Of a stretch of 64,000 nucleotides of DNA, positions 32,286 to 43,776 are shown piece after piece. This stretch comes from Locusta migratoria. Its lineage: Eukaryota > Arthropoda > Insecta > Orthoptera > Acrididae. Each line of letters begins with the position of its first letter. Position 1 is the stretch's first letter. The position numbers and the translations under genes are program-made. Under the pieces are notes generated by a model. The model was not told the DNA's origin, did no database searches, and saw nothing but the letters and a program-made list of their open reading frames with translations. The DNA lies in contig CM048746.1 of the NCBI GenBank assembly GCA_026315105.1, positions 350,241,548 through 350,305,547 on the forward strand, read 5' to 3'.

Positions 32286-32867
32286 TTACTGTGTTATCCC
32301 TTCAGGATCTGGCCTAATTACTCCTATGTAATAGCACAAAAACGTAACCTCTCGTCTGGCAAAATGACATTTGGTTAATTTTATGGTAATACCTTTTTCT
32401 AAAAATTTTGATAGTGTCCTCTCTAATAACTCACAATGTTCTTCCCAGGTGTTTGTGATTAACAAAATTTCATCTACATATATTATCAGTTGATTCAACA
32501 ACTCTCCCCCCAGAGCTTGATCAAGGGCTCTAATAAATACAGATACCAATATGTTAAGACCGAAGGGTAATACTTTATATTTATATGCTTTTCCTTTGAA
32601 TAGGAAAGCCGTGTACTTCCTTGAATCTGGATGTATTTCATCTTGGTGATATGCTGATGTAAGATCCATTGATCTGAAATACTGTGCTGTCTCAAATTTT
32701 ACTAACAAATCGTCCATTCTAACAGGTCTGTCTCGTTCGGTTTCGATGTGTATATTTAAGGTCCTTGTAACTAATACAATTCTAATACTACCACAAGGCT
32801 TTTTAATCAAAACCAAGGGGTTGTTGAATACACTGTTGCTACATTCTATTATCCCACTATCTAACAT
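32286..32867 (-). pseudogene. Gypsy reverse transcriptase
   Basis: A 193-residue frame with the Ty3/gypsy RT blocks in order: LDSGIIECSNSVFNNPLVLI, then RSMDLTSAYHQDEIHPDS (motif A Asp in MDLTSAYHQ), then KYTAFLFKGKAYKYKVLPFG (motif B), then LIIYVDEILL (motif C). Motif C should be YVDD; here the second Asp is Glu, which should abolish or impair polymerisation. A frame break near 32280 separates it from the RNase H frame. It acts, when intact, in cytoplasmic virus-like particles to copy the element RNA. Confidence 0.9.
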
Positions 32868-33275
32868 TTTGTAGATCTCAACTTGTACTTGCTTTCATAG
32901 ACAATTTGGTATTGCATATAGTTTGCAATGGAATAATTTATCATCTTTTAATTTAAAAGTGCAAACATATCCGCCTAATATGCCGGGTTTGTTTGAAAAA
33001 ACGATTTTGTACCTGGTTAGTATGGTAAATAACTGTTATTTCTGCTATTTTCCTAAACAATCCGAGTCAAATGCCTTGGTGTAAACTAAATCAGTGGAAT
33101 AATATTCTGTATCTGTATCTTATGGAATCTTACACACTGAAACTTCGAGTCTAGTGGAATCAAGTGTTGTCATACTGTTTTTGTTGGTTTCAAAAGGTAC
33201 TTTGAAAAATATATCTTTGACTTTGTCCTCAAGTGCATGTTGTTTAGAGTTAATACCAACTTCAAACATATTCAA

Positions 33276-33599
33276 CTAATCAATAACCATTAATATGTCT
33301 GTGATTATTTTCGGGACTGTTAGTAAGGTCTGCATAAAAGTCTCCTCATGAATTTTTATAGGTAATATAGTCTCTTCTCTCACAGGCTGACTTTTTACTC
33401 CCATTATACTCATTATTTTCACACCAGTAGCAGGTAACGTAGGTATTGAATATCGTCTGGACAAACTATCAAACAAACTTTGAGATATAATTGAAACATA
33501 ACTACCATAATCAATTAATAAAACTACAGGTACATTATAAATATAAGCTTTCACTATAGGTTTATAGATTTCTTCTTCATCTTTTTCTTTTTCTTGCAT
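33276..33599 (-). pseudogene. Gypsy retropepsin-like protease
   Basis: A 107-residue frame with the aspartic-protease flap region and active-site segment VVLLIDYGSYVSIISQSLFD. The catalytic triad is normally D-T/S-G; here it is D-Y-G. A second conserved segment LPIKIHEETFMQTLLTVP, then ITDILMVID, corresponds to the ILG-like C-terminal block. Stops lie between it and RT (32870-33270), so gag-pol is not continuous. Confidence 0.75.
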
Positions 33600-33924
33600 T
33601 AACCATTCTTTATTTGGTATTGTATGTAAAAGATTTCCTTTTTTTTATTTCCAACGCCAAATACGACAGTCCTTTTTTCAAATTGGTGCAATATCTTCTA
33701 GCGAATAATTATAACCTTGATAGTTAAGGATTTCAGGTCCTCCTACATTTAGCTGCATCGTACATTTTTTTGCGTCTGTATTGTCTGGGAAGGGTACAGG
33801 TAAATGTTATTTAGTGGATCCTTATTGAATAAAGTACATCTTCGCACTGGATCCTCCTTCCAAGACAATTTTAGTTTACCTTAATAGTGGATTTTTCTAA
33901 CGCATTTTGATTATACTCATATAT

Positions 33925-34635
33925 TTAGATTTGAGTTGACATAGGAACTGCTCTAGGATCTTTACCACTATCAAGGGGTTTATTATTAACACTTTGGTTC
34001 CTATTACAGCCTGTACTACTTTTTAAATACTTTTTGTTATTCTTTTGCATTTCCTGTTTCCTATTTACCTCACACAAATACACTCCTTTAGTATTATCTT
34101 TACTGGTTGTACCTTGGTTATTACCAGTATCATTTCTAGCTTTATTTAGGGCATCTACCCCTTCTGCAGCTCTTAACAACTCTGGTACCGTTTTCCATCC
34201 TTTGCACCAAATTACTTTTTGTGCATAGAAAGGAAGATGCCTCACTAAAACATTAGCCAAAAACTCTTCATCTATAGGTTTATTCAAAAACTTGGCTTTT
34301 ATCATATACGATTTTAAACACTGTTTAATACTACCTACTTGTTTCGAATAGTAAGGAGGATGTGACAATTCTACCCTCAACTTTTCTTGTGTATCGCTAG
34401 ACCCCAACTGCTCCTTAACTTTAAAATCTTCCCATGAAGTGAACTCACCTGCATGAGCACTACGCCATTGTGACGCTTCAGCTAATATATTGTCAAGTGT
34501 AAAGTCTATTTTTGTTTGATCGTCCCACTTACTAGGTAACGATCTTGAGAATATCCTTAGAATGTGGTTAGGATGTTTATCTCCATTAGGGTTAAATTTA
34601 GGAAATTGTTTGGTAATATTTATTTCTGAAACCAT
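33925..34635 (-). pseudogene. Gypsy gag
   Basis: A 236-residue open frame: QFPKFNPNGDKHPNHILRIF at the N-terminus, then LAEASQWRSAHAGEFTSWED and YMIKAKFLNKPIDEEFLANV, then a polar Asn/Lys-rich tail. This is the retrotransposon gag pattern (helical capsid with FL..F, W.....Y/F..F). No CCHC zinc knuckle is visible in this frame, which may have been lost in the broken stretch 33600-33925. Gag proteins assemble the particle that packages the element RNA. Confidence 0.75.
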
Positions 34636-35085
34636 TGTTAGATCATCCCCACTAGTTATTATTCGGACGTTATTTACTTGATCTTTAGTTTACTTCTCAT
34701 TCCATAAATAGTCTTTTCAATTTCTTGCCAAAATCGATCGAACTGACTATCTGTAACTTCTGTTTCGGAATTTCAGTCGTCGTTATGCATGGAATTCTGT
34801 CTTATCCCAGAGCCTTTTATCTAAAATTTCCTCCTTTTTGTGTTCCCAGTTACATGATTCATCAGTAAGCAAAATAAAATTTTGACTCTGTTCTAGTTTA
34901 GTAACTATACCTAAAGTTTCATTAAGAGAGTCATTTACTGCTTTTATTCAACTTCGAGAGTTGACAGCCAAAGTTTCTAATTTCGAGTTAGTCATGGCTA
35001 ATGCCTTACTAACAGACTATACTTGATTTAAAATAGTTTTTTCCTCTCTTATAACGTATTTGAAACTGCCTTTAATACTTTTTTT

Positions 35086-35301
35086 TTAATTGAATGTAAA
35101 ATTTTGTTCAAAAACCTGTTCTGCAATCTCCTTCATCTGCTCTTTACTTGCAAAATTCTGCACCCAGTTACTAATCTTGTCATCAGATAAAGCAAACTTC
35201 TCCTTATATTCCCTCACATGAATTTCCAATTGATTCCAAAAAAGTGCTAACCTTTTATTAATGATGTCAGACAATAATTTCAATTCTTTATCTCTATTCA
35301 C
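35086..35301 (-). pseudogene. Coiled-coil ORF upstream of gag
   Basis: A 71-residue Lys/Glu-rich helical ORF (KELKLLSDIINKRLALFWNQ, then EYKEKFALSDDKIS). From its position on the same strand just upstream of gag, with broken frames between, it is probably the gag N-terminal region or a leader ORF. No family is recognised. Confidence 0.45.
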
Positions 35302-36625
35302 TGCCCTTTGCTAACTTCTCTTTTCCATATTTTCTAATTCTTCTAATCTAGCTTCTAGTCTTTCCATGAACATTGCTAGAGGAAGTTATTTCTCCAACAG
35401 AGCCATTCTTTGGGTTTTGGGTATTTCTTCTTACTTTAACAAATCACACAACCACCTAAAACACAAATTAGTTACATGCAGGTACTCTCTCCACAGTACT
35501 GCACAATGAGCTTCAACGGGACTCTGGTGTAGCAATGTGACGAACTCAGCAGTGCTGGGTCTGATATTTCAGATCAGGTACACTGCTGGAATCAGCCGGC
35601 TGGAACACTCGTGATGCTCATACAGTTTGGCTCTTCTCTCCCCGTAATCTTTTCATACAGTAAATACTCGTGCTACTGACTTCATTGGTCTTCCCCTTGT
35701 GATTATCTCGTGTTGAATGGTTGTTATGGCAACTAGCCAGAGCAACTTCTTTATCGTTAAAACTTGAATTTATTTCTTTTTTAACCACTTTTCCGTAGAT
35801 TAACTTATTTTCTCTGTCTGCTTTTTCGACTGCTGCTCATACGGCAGAACTTGAAATTCTAGAGGACCGTGTATGGTAAATTGGTCTAGCACCATCACTA
35901 CAAGAACTCTTTATTTTGTTGGAATTTAAGTAAAATTTAGTCTTCTGACTTGAATCTTCCCTACAATTAAGATGACGCAATGTGAGTCCCTGCTACTCTG
36001 TTCCTCATGAATTTTCTTCTTTGTGTAAGTATACTCAGACTCGTAATAATTCCCGAGATTACTTTTTGGTCAAATCAGAGAGAATAATTATAATGAGCAT
36101 TTACTGCCCAGTAACTGTATCAAAGTTTTCTGGCAGGATATACTCCTTTATTCTTCTAAAACTATATTATTGTCTCGTACTTGAGACCAACACTCTCGTC
36201 TTACATAAGTCTCCAACAGTAATCTAACAAAATCTCATCAATTCATAAAACAAAAGAACCAAGGTTCTTAGGGCATGCAGATAACATACTTATTCCTTGA
36301 CCTTTAAGTTCATTTACATTCGAATTAACTTTACATAAAACTTTTCATTAAAAAATAATTGATAACTAAAACTTTTCATTAAAAATAAATGATAACTAAT
36401 CTGAAAAATAGAGACAGAAAAAATCTGAAGAAAATATTTCTCCATAAATGGTATTTAAATAAACTATTTGACATCCTTTTGTCGGTTCATTGGGTTGTAG
36501 TATCACTTGTTACACTACAATAAAATAATATACAATTCAAAAGAATAAAAATAAGTATATATCAAACTAATGACAGCACAAAAAAATGCAATTAAAAATG
36601 CACGAAGTAAAAGTCATGTCACCAA

Positions 36626-36630
<5 letters not shown>
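35302..36630. other. Unassigned DNA; possible 5' LTR/leader of the gypsy element
   Basis: Expected location of the 5' LTR for the minus-strand gypsy element, but no repeat of 21.4-22.8 kb is recognisable and no tRNA primer-binding site could be fixed. No other gene is seen. Confidence 0.35.

Positions 36631-36631
<1 letters not shown>

Positions 36632-36677
<46 letters not shown>
36632..36677. repeat. (TA)n microsatellite at the left end of a mariner-type element
   Basis: About 22 TA units immediately before CAGGGTGAGTCAC. TA is the target of Tc1/mariner elements. Confidence 0.95.
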
Positions 36678-36680
<3 letters not shown>

Positions 36681-38338
36681 GGTGAGTCACCAAACATTAC
36701 CGCTGGATATATTTTGGATTTATTTCGTAAATCACATCAAATACTGACGAACCAATATCTAAGACCGAACGTGAGGAGAGTGGCTAGTGTAATTGGTTAA
36801 TACAAACCATAAAAAATGCAAACCTAGGTTTTTTTAAATGGTACCCTGTTAGTGTTGTTAGCACATCTGAACATATAAGCAAATATGTAATCAGTGCCGT
36901 TTGTTGCATTGTAAAATGTGAATTACATCCAGAGATATTGTAACCTAAAGTTGACGTTTGAAACCTCCGATGTTCAGTTGCATGTTGTAACAAACACACG
37001 CCACGGTCAGCTAGCAGCATCTGCAGGGACATGTTTACGATGACGACCGTGTTTACGAGTGTGGCTGTAGTGCACTGTTATGGTTTGATCTAGCTGTCGC
37101 AGTGTCTGCATGTAGCGCTTGCTGCTATTGTTATTCTGCATTCGTCTTTGTACGCAGACTAACTGTAGCACCATACGTCTGTGATAGTGTAGTGTTATAG
37201 GAACTGTCACCATGGTGTATTCGAACTCTGAAAAAGCGGAGATGATACTCATCTATGGCGAATGTCGACAAAATGCTGTTGAAGCCTGCAGGGTGTATAC
37301 AGAACGGTACCCAGACAGAGAGCATCCAATGTGCTGCACATTTCAAAACATCTATTGCCAACTGTATGCAACAGGTATGGTCGTAGCACGCAAACAGGTC
37401 TGTAACAGGCCCATCACGGGAGAAGCGGGTGCAGTTGGTGTGTTAGCTGCTAATTCCGTGAACCCACACAGGAGTACACGGGACGTTGCGAGAGCCGGGG
37501 GACTGAGTCAAAGTAGTGTTATGCGCATACTGCACCGTCACTGCTTTCACCATTTTATGTGTCGCTACATCAGCAATTACATGGTGATGACTTTAATCAT
37601 CGAGTGCAATTCTGTCAATAAGCATTACCAGAGAATGCGTTGCAGTTCTACCTGTTTACCGATGACGCGGGTTTCACAAACCACGAGTCAGTGAATCTAC
37701 GGAACATGCATTACTGGTCAGTGGACAATCCTCGCTGGCTCCGAAAAGTAGAGCGACAGCGACCGTGGACTATAAATGTATGGTGCGGAATCATAGGCGA
37801 CCACCTCATTGGTCCTCACTTCATTGCAGGGGCCTAAACAGCTGCAACATACATCGCGTTTCTACAGAATGATCGGCCAACGTTACTCGAAAATGTCCCA
37901 CTGGAAACGCATCGACGTATGTGGTATCAGCATGATGATGCATCTGCACATTCAGCAATTAACAATAGGCTGACCCTTGACAGGATGTTCGACGGGCGTT
38001 TCATAGGACGTGGAGGACGCATAAATTGGCCAGCCCGTTTTCTGATCTTACACCTCTGGACTTCTTTCTGTGGGGTACGTTACAGGAGAATGTGTACCGT
38101 GATGTGCCTACAACCCCAGAGGATATGAAACAACGTATTGTGCAGCCTACAGCGACATTACACCAGGTGTACTGCGGCGTGTACGACGTTCACTATGCCA
38201 TAGATTGCAATTGTGTGCAGCAAATGATGGCTACCACTTTGAACATCTATTGGCCTGACATGTCGAGACACACTCTATTCCACTCTGTAATTGAAAACGG
38301 AAACCACATGTATACGTGTACCTCACCCATATATATTG
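36678..38338 (+). mobile_element. Mariner-like (Tc1/mariner superfamily) transposon, right end truncated
   Basis: The left end is CAGGGTGAGTCACCAAACAT after a TA run. On the right, GTACCTCACCC (to 38338) resembles the inner part of the inverted repeat only, so the right terminus is probably incomplete. The interior encodes a broken transposase with an N-terminal helix-turn-helix region and a DDE_3-like catalytic domain. A second (TA)n run follows at 38388-38419. Confidence 0.75.
37212..38240 (+). pseudogene. Mariner-like transposase, frameshifted
   Basis: The first frame (37212-37694) reads MVYSNSEKAEMILIYGECRQ, then ACRVYTERYPDREHP and SVNPHRSTRDVARAGGLSQS, then VMRILHRH. This is the N-terminal HTH type (DUF4817-like) found in many insect mariner relatives. 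After frameshifts, 37640-37837 gives FYLFTDDAGFTNHESVNLRN and WTINVWCGIIGDHLIGPHFI (first catalytic Asp in FTDDAGF). 37919-38020 gives WYQHDDASAHSA (second Asp). 38035-38130 gives LTPLDFFLWG and YRDVPTTPEDM (third catalytic position in D/N-L-T-P-L-D). At least three frame changes make it inactive. Confidence 0.85.
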
Positions 38339-38382
38339 TTTGTAGTAATCCTGCAGTTGTAAGGTCATCATCTATGACCTTA

Positions 38383-38387
<5 letters not shown>

Positions 38388-38419
<32 letters not shown>
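38388..38419. repeat. (AT)n microsatellite
   Basis: Roughly 16 AT units between the two mariner-related elements. Confidence 0.95.
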
Positions 38420-38421
<2 letters not shown>

Positions 38422-38567
38422 GTTCAAACCACGACTCAGTCCTATAATATTTTGTAGCACCCAGTATATCATTAACCATATGAAAAGTTAAACAGTGTAC
38501 TTCCAGTGATTGCATGTCCAGAGAAAATAATAATAAATGGTTTCATTGTCCATGCATTTTCGTTATA

Positions 38568-39508
38568 TACAGGGTGTTACAAAAAGGTACGGCCAAACTT
38601 TATGGGAAACATTCCTCACACACACACACACAAAAAAGAAAATATGTTATATGGGCATGTGTCTGGAAACGCTAAATTTCCATGTTAGAGCTCATTTTAA
38701 TACTTCTCTTCAAATCAGATTAATCATGGAATGGAAACACACAGCAACAGAACGTACCAGTGTGACATCAAACACTTACAGGAAATGTTCAAAATGTCCT
38801 CAGTTAGCAAGGATACATGCATCCATCCTCCGTTGCATGGAATCCGTGATGCACTGATGCAGCCCTGGAGAATGGCGTATTGTATCACAGCTGTCCACAA
38901 TACGAGCACGAAGAGTCTCTACATTTGTTACCGGCGGTTGCGTAGACAAGAGCTTTCAAATGCCCCCATAAATGAAAGTCAAGAGGGTTGAGGTTAGGAG
39001 AGCGTGGAGGCCACGGAATTTGTCCGCCTTTACCAATCCATCGGTCACCGAATCTGTTGTTGAGAAGCATACAAACACGTCGACTGAAATTTGCAGCAAC
39101 TCCTTCGTGCATGAACCACATGTTGTGTTGTACTTGTAAAGGCACATGTTCTAGCAGCACAGGTAGAGTACCCCATATGAAATCATGATAACGTGCTCCT
39201 GTGAGCGTAGGTGGAAGAACATGATGCCCAATCAAGACATCACCAACAATTCCTGCCCAATCGTTCACAGAAAATCTGTGTTGATGATGCGAATGGAGGA
39301 AGTACAGTACATACTAACGAAACAATTGGGCATTTTGACAATTGTCTGCACGAATTATTTCAATTTACATTTAAAGAGAAATACTAAAATGAGCTCTAAC
39401 ATGGAAATTAAGCGTTTCCAGACACATGTCCACATAACAAATTTTCTTTCTTTGTGTGTGAGGAATGTTTACTGAAAGTTTGGCCATACCTTTTTGTAAC
39501 ACCCTGTA
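38568..39508 (-). mobile_element. Non-autonomous mariner-like element with ~130-bp TIRs
   Basis: Left end TACAGGGTGTTACAAAAAGG and right end CCTTTTTGTAACACCCTGTA. Inverted repeats of ~130 bp (about 38568-38705 and 39380-39508) include CATGTGTCTGGAAACGC and TCCATGTTAGAGCTCATTTT. TA lies at both edges (TATACAGGG / CCCTGTATA). The interior retains only the C-terminal half of a transposase on -, so it depends on a full-length relative. Confidence 0.9.
38885..39268 (-). pseudogene. Mariner-like transposase C-terminal fragment
   Basis: Reads NDWAGIVGDVLIGHHVLPPT, then HNMWFMHEGVAANFSRRVCM and DRWIGKGGQIPWPPRSPNLN, then PLDFHLWGHLK. This is the second half of the catalytic domain, including the H(D/E)G-A..F block and the SP(D/N)LNPLDF block. 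The middle catalytic Asp of HDGAPAHF reads Glu (HEGVAANF). The N-terminal DNA-binding region and first Asp are absent between the TIRs. Confidence 0.85.
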
Positions 39509-40385
39509 TATGGTGTATTTTTAATTTTTGCACTAGGTATTTCCCGTTAATATTTTACTTCCATTTTCCAAGGATTTTCCTAGAATTTTTCACAGCCCAG
39601 CCATTTTCATTATATTTGTCTTATTTCCCTAAAAATGTCTTGTTATTATGTGTCTTCTTTAATTTGCATATTTTTTATTTTTTATTGGCCTTGTATATAT
39701 GAGTCCCTAATGATTTAGATTTCGTCTCCATTTTGTTGTGTCCTCATTCTATCCACTGTATTTTTAAGTGTAAATCAACCTGGTAGATCATGCTACATTA
39801 AAGTCTCAAACGTCAGTTTTACAGGAGACGAACTAACCCATCACACAAAATTTTGGTTTTGTTATTTTGCCACAAATATATATGTAGTTGCAAAATCACA
39901 TAAAGAGTCACTATAAAATCAGCAGAATTAAACAAACAAAAAAGCAAAGAAATAGAACTAAATAATGCACTAATGTCACATGCAAAAAAGTGTATTCTCT
40001 CTCTCTTTCAGTGAGTCAAATGTTTATTTTGTATAATGAATAAAATGTGAAACAGAAAACAAAGGTAAAATACTGTAAAATTGATGTAACTGTTATCTTG
40101 TATATAAAAGTTTAATAAATGTTAAAAAAAGTTTCAGTCATCACGATGTACACACATGCTGTCCAAAGTGAGTCACACCATAGGTTAAATTAAAAGTTCT
40201 TACTTTAGATTCAAGTGTACAACTTCATACTAACATGCATCCTAACATACTGTTTGGTTCCATCCACCCATCAACCAACCAAGCAAGCATCCTATCATTT
40301 GTGTTGGCAGTGTTATATGTGCTGCTTCTCTTTTCTGGAGAATAATAATAATAATAATAATACATAGAGTGTCATCCCTAAAAAC
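39509..40385. other. Unassigned AT-rich DNA; (ATA)n-like run at 40343-40362
   Basis: No gene or terminal repeat recognised. An ATAATA run precedes the rearranged ~1-kb repeat. Confidence 0.4.
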
Positions 40386-41357
40386 ACTAATTATTATTTT
40401 CGTGTGAGATGAACGGTTCGTTTGCAATTACAATTATATTAAGAACGACTCTTTTTGGTATTACTATCGTATTTTTTTGTCTGAAAATTTTGAAAAAGCG
40501 AGGTTCTAGGCTCTGTCGGCCTACAATTATGTTTGTAAAATTTGGTGCTTATCGGTTGCACATTTCATCTTAAAAAGAGGGAACATGTTACGGTCAGACA
40601 CACAGACAGGCAGACAGGCAGATATCCCAAAATCGCCGCTATTTTTGCAAACATCTCTGACGCGAAAATTGAATAAACGAATTTGTAAAGGAGAAAATTC
40701 TCTACAACATTATTCCCTTATGCTTTTTTTCATATCTCGTGTCGTTTGAGACATATTTGCAAAAATAACGGAGTTTTGGCACCCTGCACAGAATTAACCA
40801 AAACCAGCCGTTCGCAGATGTCACGTGACATTCCTCTCCCAGAACTCTCTCTGGTATACGCCATCTTGCGTTGAGTATTTGATGATTTTCTGATTGTCAC
40901 TTACACGTTGTCATTTCAGAGCAATGACGCACTGAAGAATTAACAAAGAAACGTCGTTCTTCATACTATAAATGATAATCTAGTGTCTACAAATGCCATA
41001 TTAGCATCAGTTAACAACGGTCATAAATAGTATTAAAATAAAGAGCGCAACTTCCAACTGTTATCTGTAGCGTAGTAGGCAATGCGTTGGATTGTGCTGC
41101 TGACGGTCAGTGGTTCGAAACCTAAAACTATCTAAATTTCTTTTTTCCTAAAACGGTTTCAGATACTCTTATTAATTGATTCTTTATTATTTAGATTATT
41201 ATTTTTGTCCAAAATGTTTGCAAAAACTTACAAGACTACAAATATAAAGTGGGCCATAAAACACGTCAGTTCGATTTTTTTTCATTTAAGTTTCGAGCTT
41301 TCAAAAGACGATCGCAAAGGCCCACTTTTAGTGTTACTACCGTAACATAAAGTGGGC
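40386..41357. repeat. ~1-kb GGCCCACTTTA repeat family, copy 4, rearranged
   Basis: 40386-40640 is the family's left half in reverse orientation; 40650-41254 is the right half in forward orientation, ending TAAAGTGGGCC. 41255-41357 is then the left terminus again in reverse (GGCCCACTTTTAGTGTTACT .. CATAAAGTGGGC). It includes the tRNA-like segment at 41072-41118 (A box TAGCGTAGTAGG, B box GGTTCGAAACC). The result is a nested inverted structure just 150 bp upstream of the protease TATA box. Confidence 0.7.
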
Positions 41358-41507
41358 TAAAAAAAAAGGCCTTGAAAAATTTATGTGCTGATGTGTCAGT
41401 CAGTAACGATTGGCTTGTCTGTCACAGTTTGAGATTTTACTTTCAGAGAGGACGATAATTTACTGCCCTTAAATAAAAGTGAGTGCAGATAAGACACGAC
41501 AAGTGGT

Positions 41508-41515
41508 TATAAAAG
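41508..41515 (+). promoter_or_regulatory. TATA box of the serine protease gene
   Basis: TATAAAAG lies 38 bp upstream of the ATG at 41546, placing the transcription start at about 41535-41542 and leaving a very short 5' leader. Short leaders after a TATAAA box are common in insect digestive-protease genes. No Inr element is certain. Confidence 0.6.
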
Positions 41516-41545
41516 TCGCGAGCAGCAGTAGGCAGTGGTAGAGAC

Positions 41546-41942
41546 ATGTGGGGGCCCGTGTGGATAGTCGTGTGTCTGCTGGCAGCAGGGGGCACCAGCC
41601 AGCCCTCCAGGCTGACCCTCGGCCCGTGGAATGCCACCAGCGGCCGCATCCACGGCGGGGAGCCGGTGGACATCTCGCACAGCCCGTGGATGGCGTCGGT
41701 GCGCTGGGACGCCGAGCACATCTGCGGCGGATCCGTCATCAGCCGGAAGTGGGTGCTGACGGCTGCGCACTGCATCTGGTGCGGCGACCCCAGGCACTAC
41801 TCCGTGAGGGTCGGCAGCTCCCTGCACCGTGCACGCCGTCAGGAGACGCGTCTACCACGCCGCCTACGACCCCAGAACCGTCGACTACGACATCGGCGCC
41901 CTCAGACTGCGCCGAAGAATTTCCACCGGCAACATTGTTGAG
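41546..41942 (+). pseudogene. S1-family serine protease, exon 1 (frameshifted)
   Basis: Starts MWGPVWIVVCLLAAGGTSQ, a signal peptide. A short propeptide ends SGR, followed by the mature N-terminus IHGGEPVD (usually IVGG). Cys60 and Cys76 flank WVLTAAHC, which holds the catalytic His (residue 75). The frame is correct to about residue 94 (GSSLH). At about 41828 it shifts: the next frame gives VHAVRRRVYHAAYDPRTVDY, then DIGALRLRRR, with the catalytic Asp in DYDIGAL. Exon length is 397 nt, not a multiple of three. The loop is shorter than in relatives, suggesting a small deletion. The exon ends GAG|GTAAGA, a good donor in phase 0. The sequence is strongly GC-rich against AT-rich surroundings. 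Assembly error is the main alternative to pseudogenisation. Confidence 0.85.
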
Positions 41943-42139
41943 GTAAGAAAATGCAAACTTATCTATATCTACACGGGATACTCTGCAAATCACATTTAAG
42001 TGCCTATTCGAACCACCTTTATACTATTCGTCTCCTATTCCATTCTCGAATAGAACGCAGGAAGAAAGAACACCTGAATCTCTCTGTTCGAGCTCAGATT
42101 TCTCGTATTTCATTCTGATGATCATTTCTACCTATGTAA

Positions 42140-42440
42140 GTGGGAGTCAACAATATACCAGAACGAAAGACTGCAGAGTGAAAGTTTCATTCTGGAAACA
42201 TCCCTTAGGCTGTGGCTAAGCCATGTCTCCACCATATCCTTTCTTCCAAAAGTGCTAGTCTTGCATGGTTCGCAGAAGAGCTTCTGTGAAGTTTGGAAAG
42301 TAGGAAGCGAGTTACTGGTGGATGTAAAGTTGTGAGGCGGCATCGTGAGTCGTGTCGGGATAGCACAGTCTGTAGTGCGCTTGCCCGCGAAAGGCAAAGG
42401 TTCCATGTTCGAGTCCCGCCGCCGCAGAGATAAGCGCCTT
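42140..42440 (+). mobile_element. tRNA-derived SINE, second family (S2)
   Basis: tRNA-like part at about 42345-42425: GGGATAGCACAGTCTGTAG (A-box region) ... GCCCGCGAAAGGCAAAGGTT, then CGAGTCCCG (B box). Upstream is the family body with CTTAGGCTGTGGCTAAGCC, ATGTCTCC and AGAAGAGCTTCTGTGAAGTT. It resembles a SINE I associate with orthopteran genomes. It sits within the LINE-B 3' region; the first 15 bases repeat the CTGCAGAGTGAAAGTTTCAT motif typical of the family tail. Confidence 0.75.
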
Positions 42441-42896
42441 AGTTGTAATGATTCCCATCCCAGATCCCGTATCATTTCCGTAACGCTGTCTCCCCTCTAT
42501 CGTGCCAATACAAAACGAGCTGTCCTTCTTTGGATTCTTTCGATGTCCTCCGTCAAACCCACCTGATAAGGATCCGACACTGGGCTGCAATACTCCAAAA
42601 ATGGACGGACAAGCGTAGTGTATGCAGTTTCTTTTGTAGTTATGTTGCATGTTTTATGGGTTCTGCCCATAAAACGCAGTCTCTTTTTCGCCTTTCCCAC
42701 GACATTATCTACGTGTTCTTTCCAATTAAAGTCTAAAGTAATAGTAATCCCTAGGTATTTTGTAGAGTTTACGGCCTTCACATTTGATTGATTTATCTTG
42801 TAAACAAAGTTTAACGGATTTCTTTTCGTACTCATGTGGACGACTTCACACTTCTCATTGTTTAGAGTCAGTTGCCAATTTTTACACCATACTGAT

Positions 42897-43090
42897 GTTC
42901 ATATGTTTGTTAAGCTTATGGTACTTAACGACAGGGTCATCAGTCCCTAAACTTACAAAGTACTTATGAACTACCTTATACTGAAAATGGCACAAATATC
43001 CATGCCCGTGGGGGGATTCGAACCCCCGACCGTAGTGGCCGTGCAGACCGTGACTGAAGCGCCCCAGTCTCCTCGGCCACCACGGCCGGC
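42897..43090 (-). mobile_element. SINE S1 inserted in LINE-B, with target duplication
   Basis: A complete minus-strand S1 copy ending ..CACCACGGCCGGC. The 8-bp duplication ATACTGAT is at 42889-42896 and 43091-43098. Removing the SINE and one duplication restores LINE-B continuity (compare LINE-A near 10370). Confidence 0.9.
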
Positions 43091-43776
43091 ATACTGATAT
43101 CTTATTCAGATCGTTCTGCAGTTGGTTTTGATCTTCAGATGATTTTACTAGACGGTAAATGACGGCGAAATCTGCAACAACCTAAGAGAGCTACTTAGAT
43201 TTTCCACTAAAGCGTTTATGTAAATAAGGAACAGCAGAGGACCAATAACACTACCCTGTGGAACGCCCAATATCACCTCTGTTGTAGTCGATGCCTTACC
43301 ACCAATTACTACAAACTGTGTCCTCTCTGACAGGAAATCCCCTATCCAGGCGCAAATTTTGGCGATATACCATAACCACGCAATTTGATTAAAAGCCGTT
43401 TATAAGGTGTGGTGTCACAAGCCTTCTGCAAATCAATTTGAGAGTCCTTGTACATAGTACACAGAACTAGTTGTGTTTCGCATGAACGATATTTTCGAAA
43501 TCCGTGTCGACCTTGGGTCAATAGATCATTCTGTTCGAGAAAATTCATAATATTTCAGTACAGGATATGTTCCAAAACCCTGCTGCAAATATACATCAAT
43601 GAAATAGGTCTATAGTTTAGTGAGTTACTCCCACTGCCTTTCTTGAATATAAGTGTGACCTGTGCATATTTCCAATCTCTTGGTAGTGATCCTTTTTTGA
43701 GAGAGCGGTTGTATAAGGCGATTAAGTATGGAGCTATCGCTTCAGCATGATCGGATAGAAATCTTATTGCGACAAA

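Larger units (their letters stand above)
41962..43776 (-). mobile_element. CR1/L2-like LINE (LINE-B), interrupted by two SINEs
   Basis: Same family as LINE-A. The 3' UTR is at 41966-42139, RT C-terminal region at 42441-42888, and RT core at 43099-43776. Visible RT pieces: FLEQNDLLTQGRHGFRKYRS, then PYKRLLIKLRGYGISP; further left VEHVDNVVGKAKKRLRFMGR, then TLVRPFLEYCSPV. The catalytic FADD region is damaged (TGGCGAAATCTGC at about 43160). A SINE at 42897-43090 and another SINE at about 42140-42440 split it. 5' truncated. Confidence 0.85.

Noticed and set aside
41548..41946. Alternative-frame ORFs over the protease exon, on both strands
   Set aside because: GC-rich coding sequence leaves other frames open; only the frame with the signal peptide and TAAHC fits a family, apart from the frameshifted continuation.
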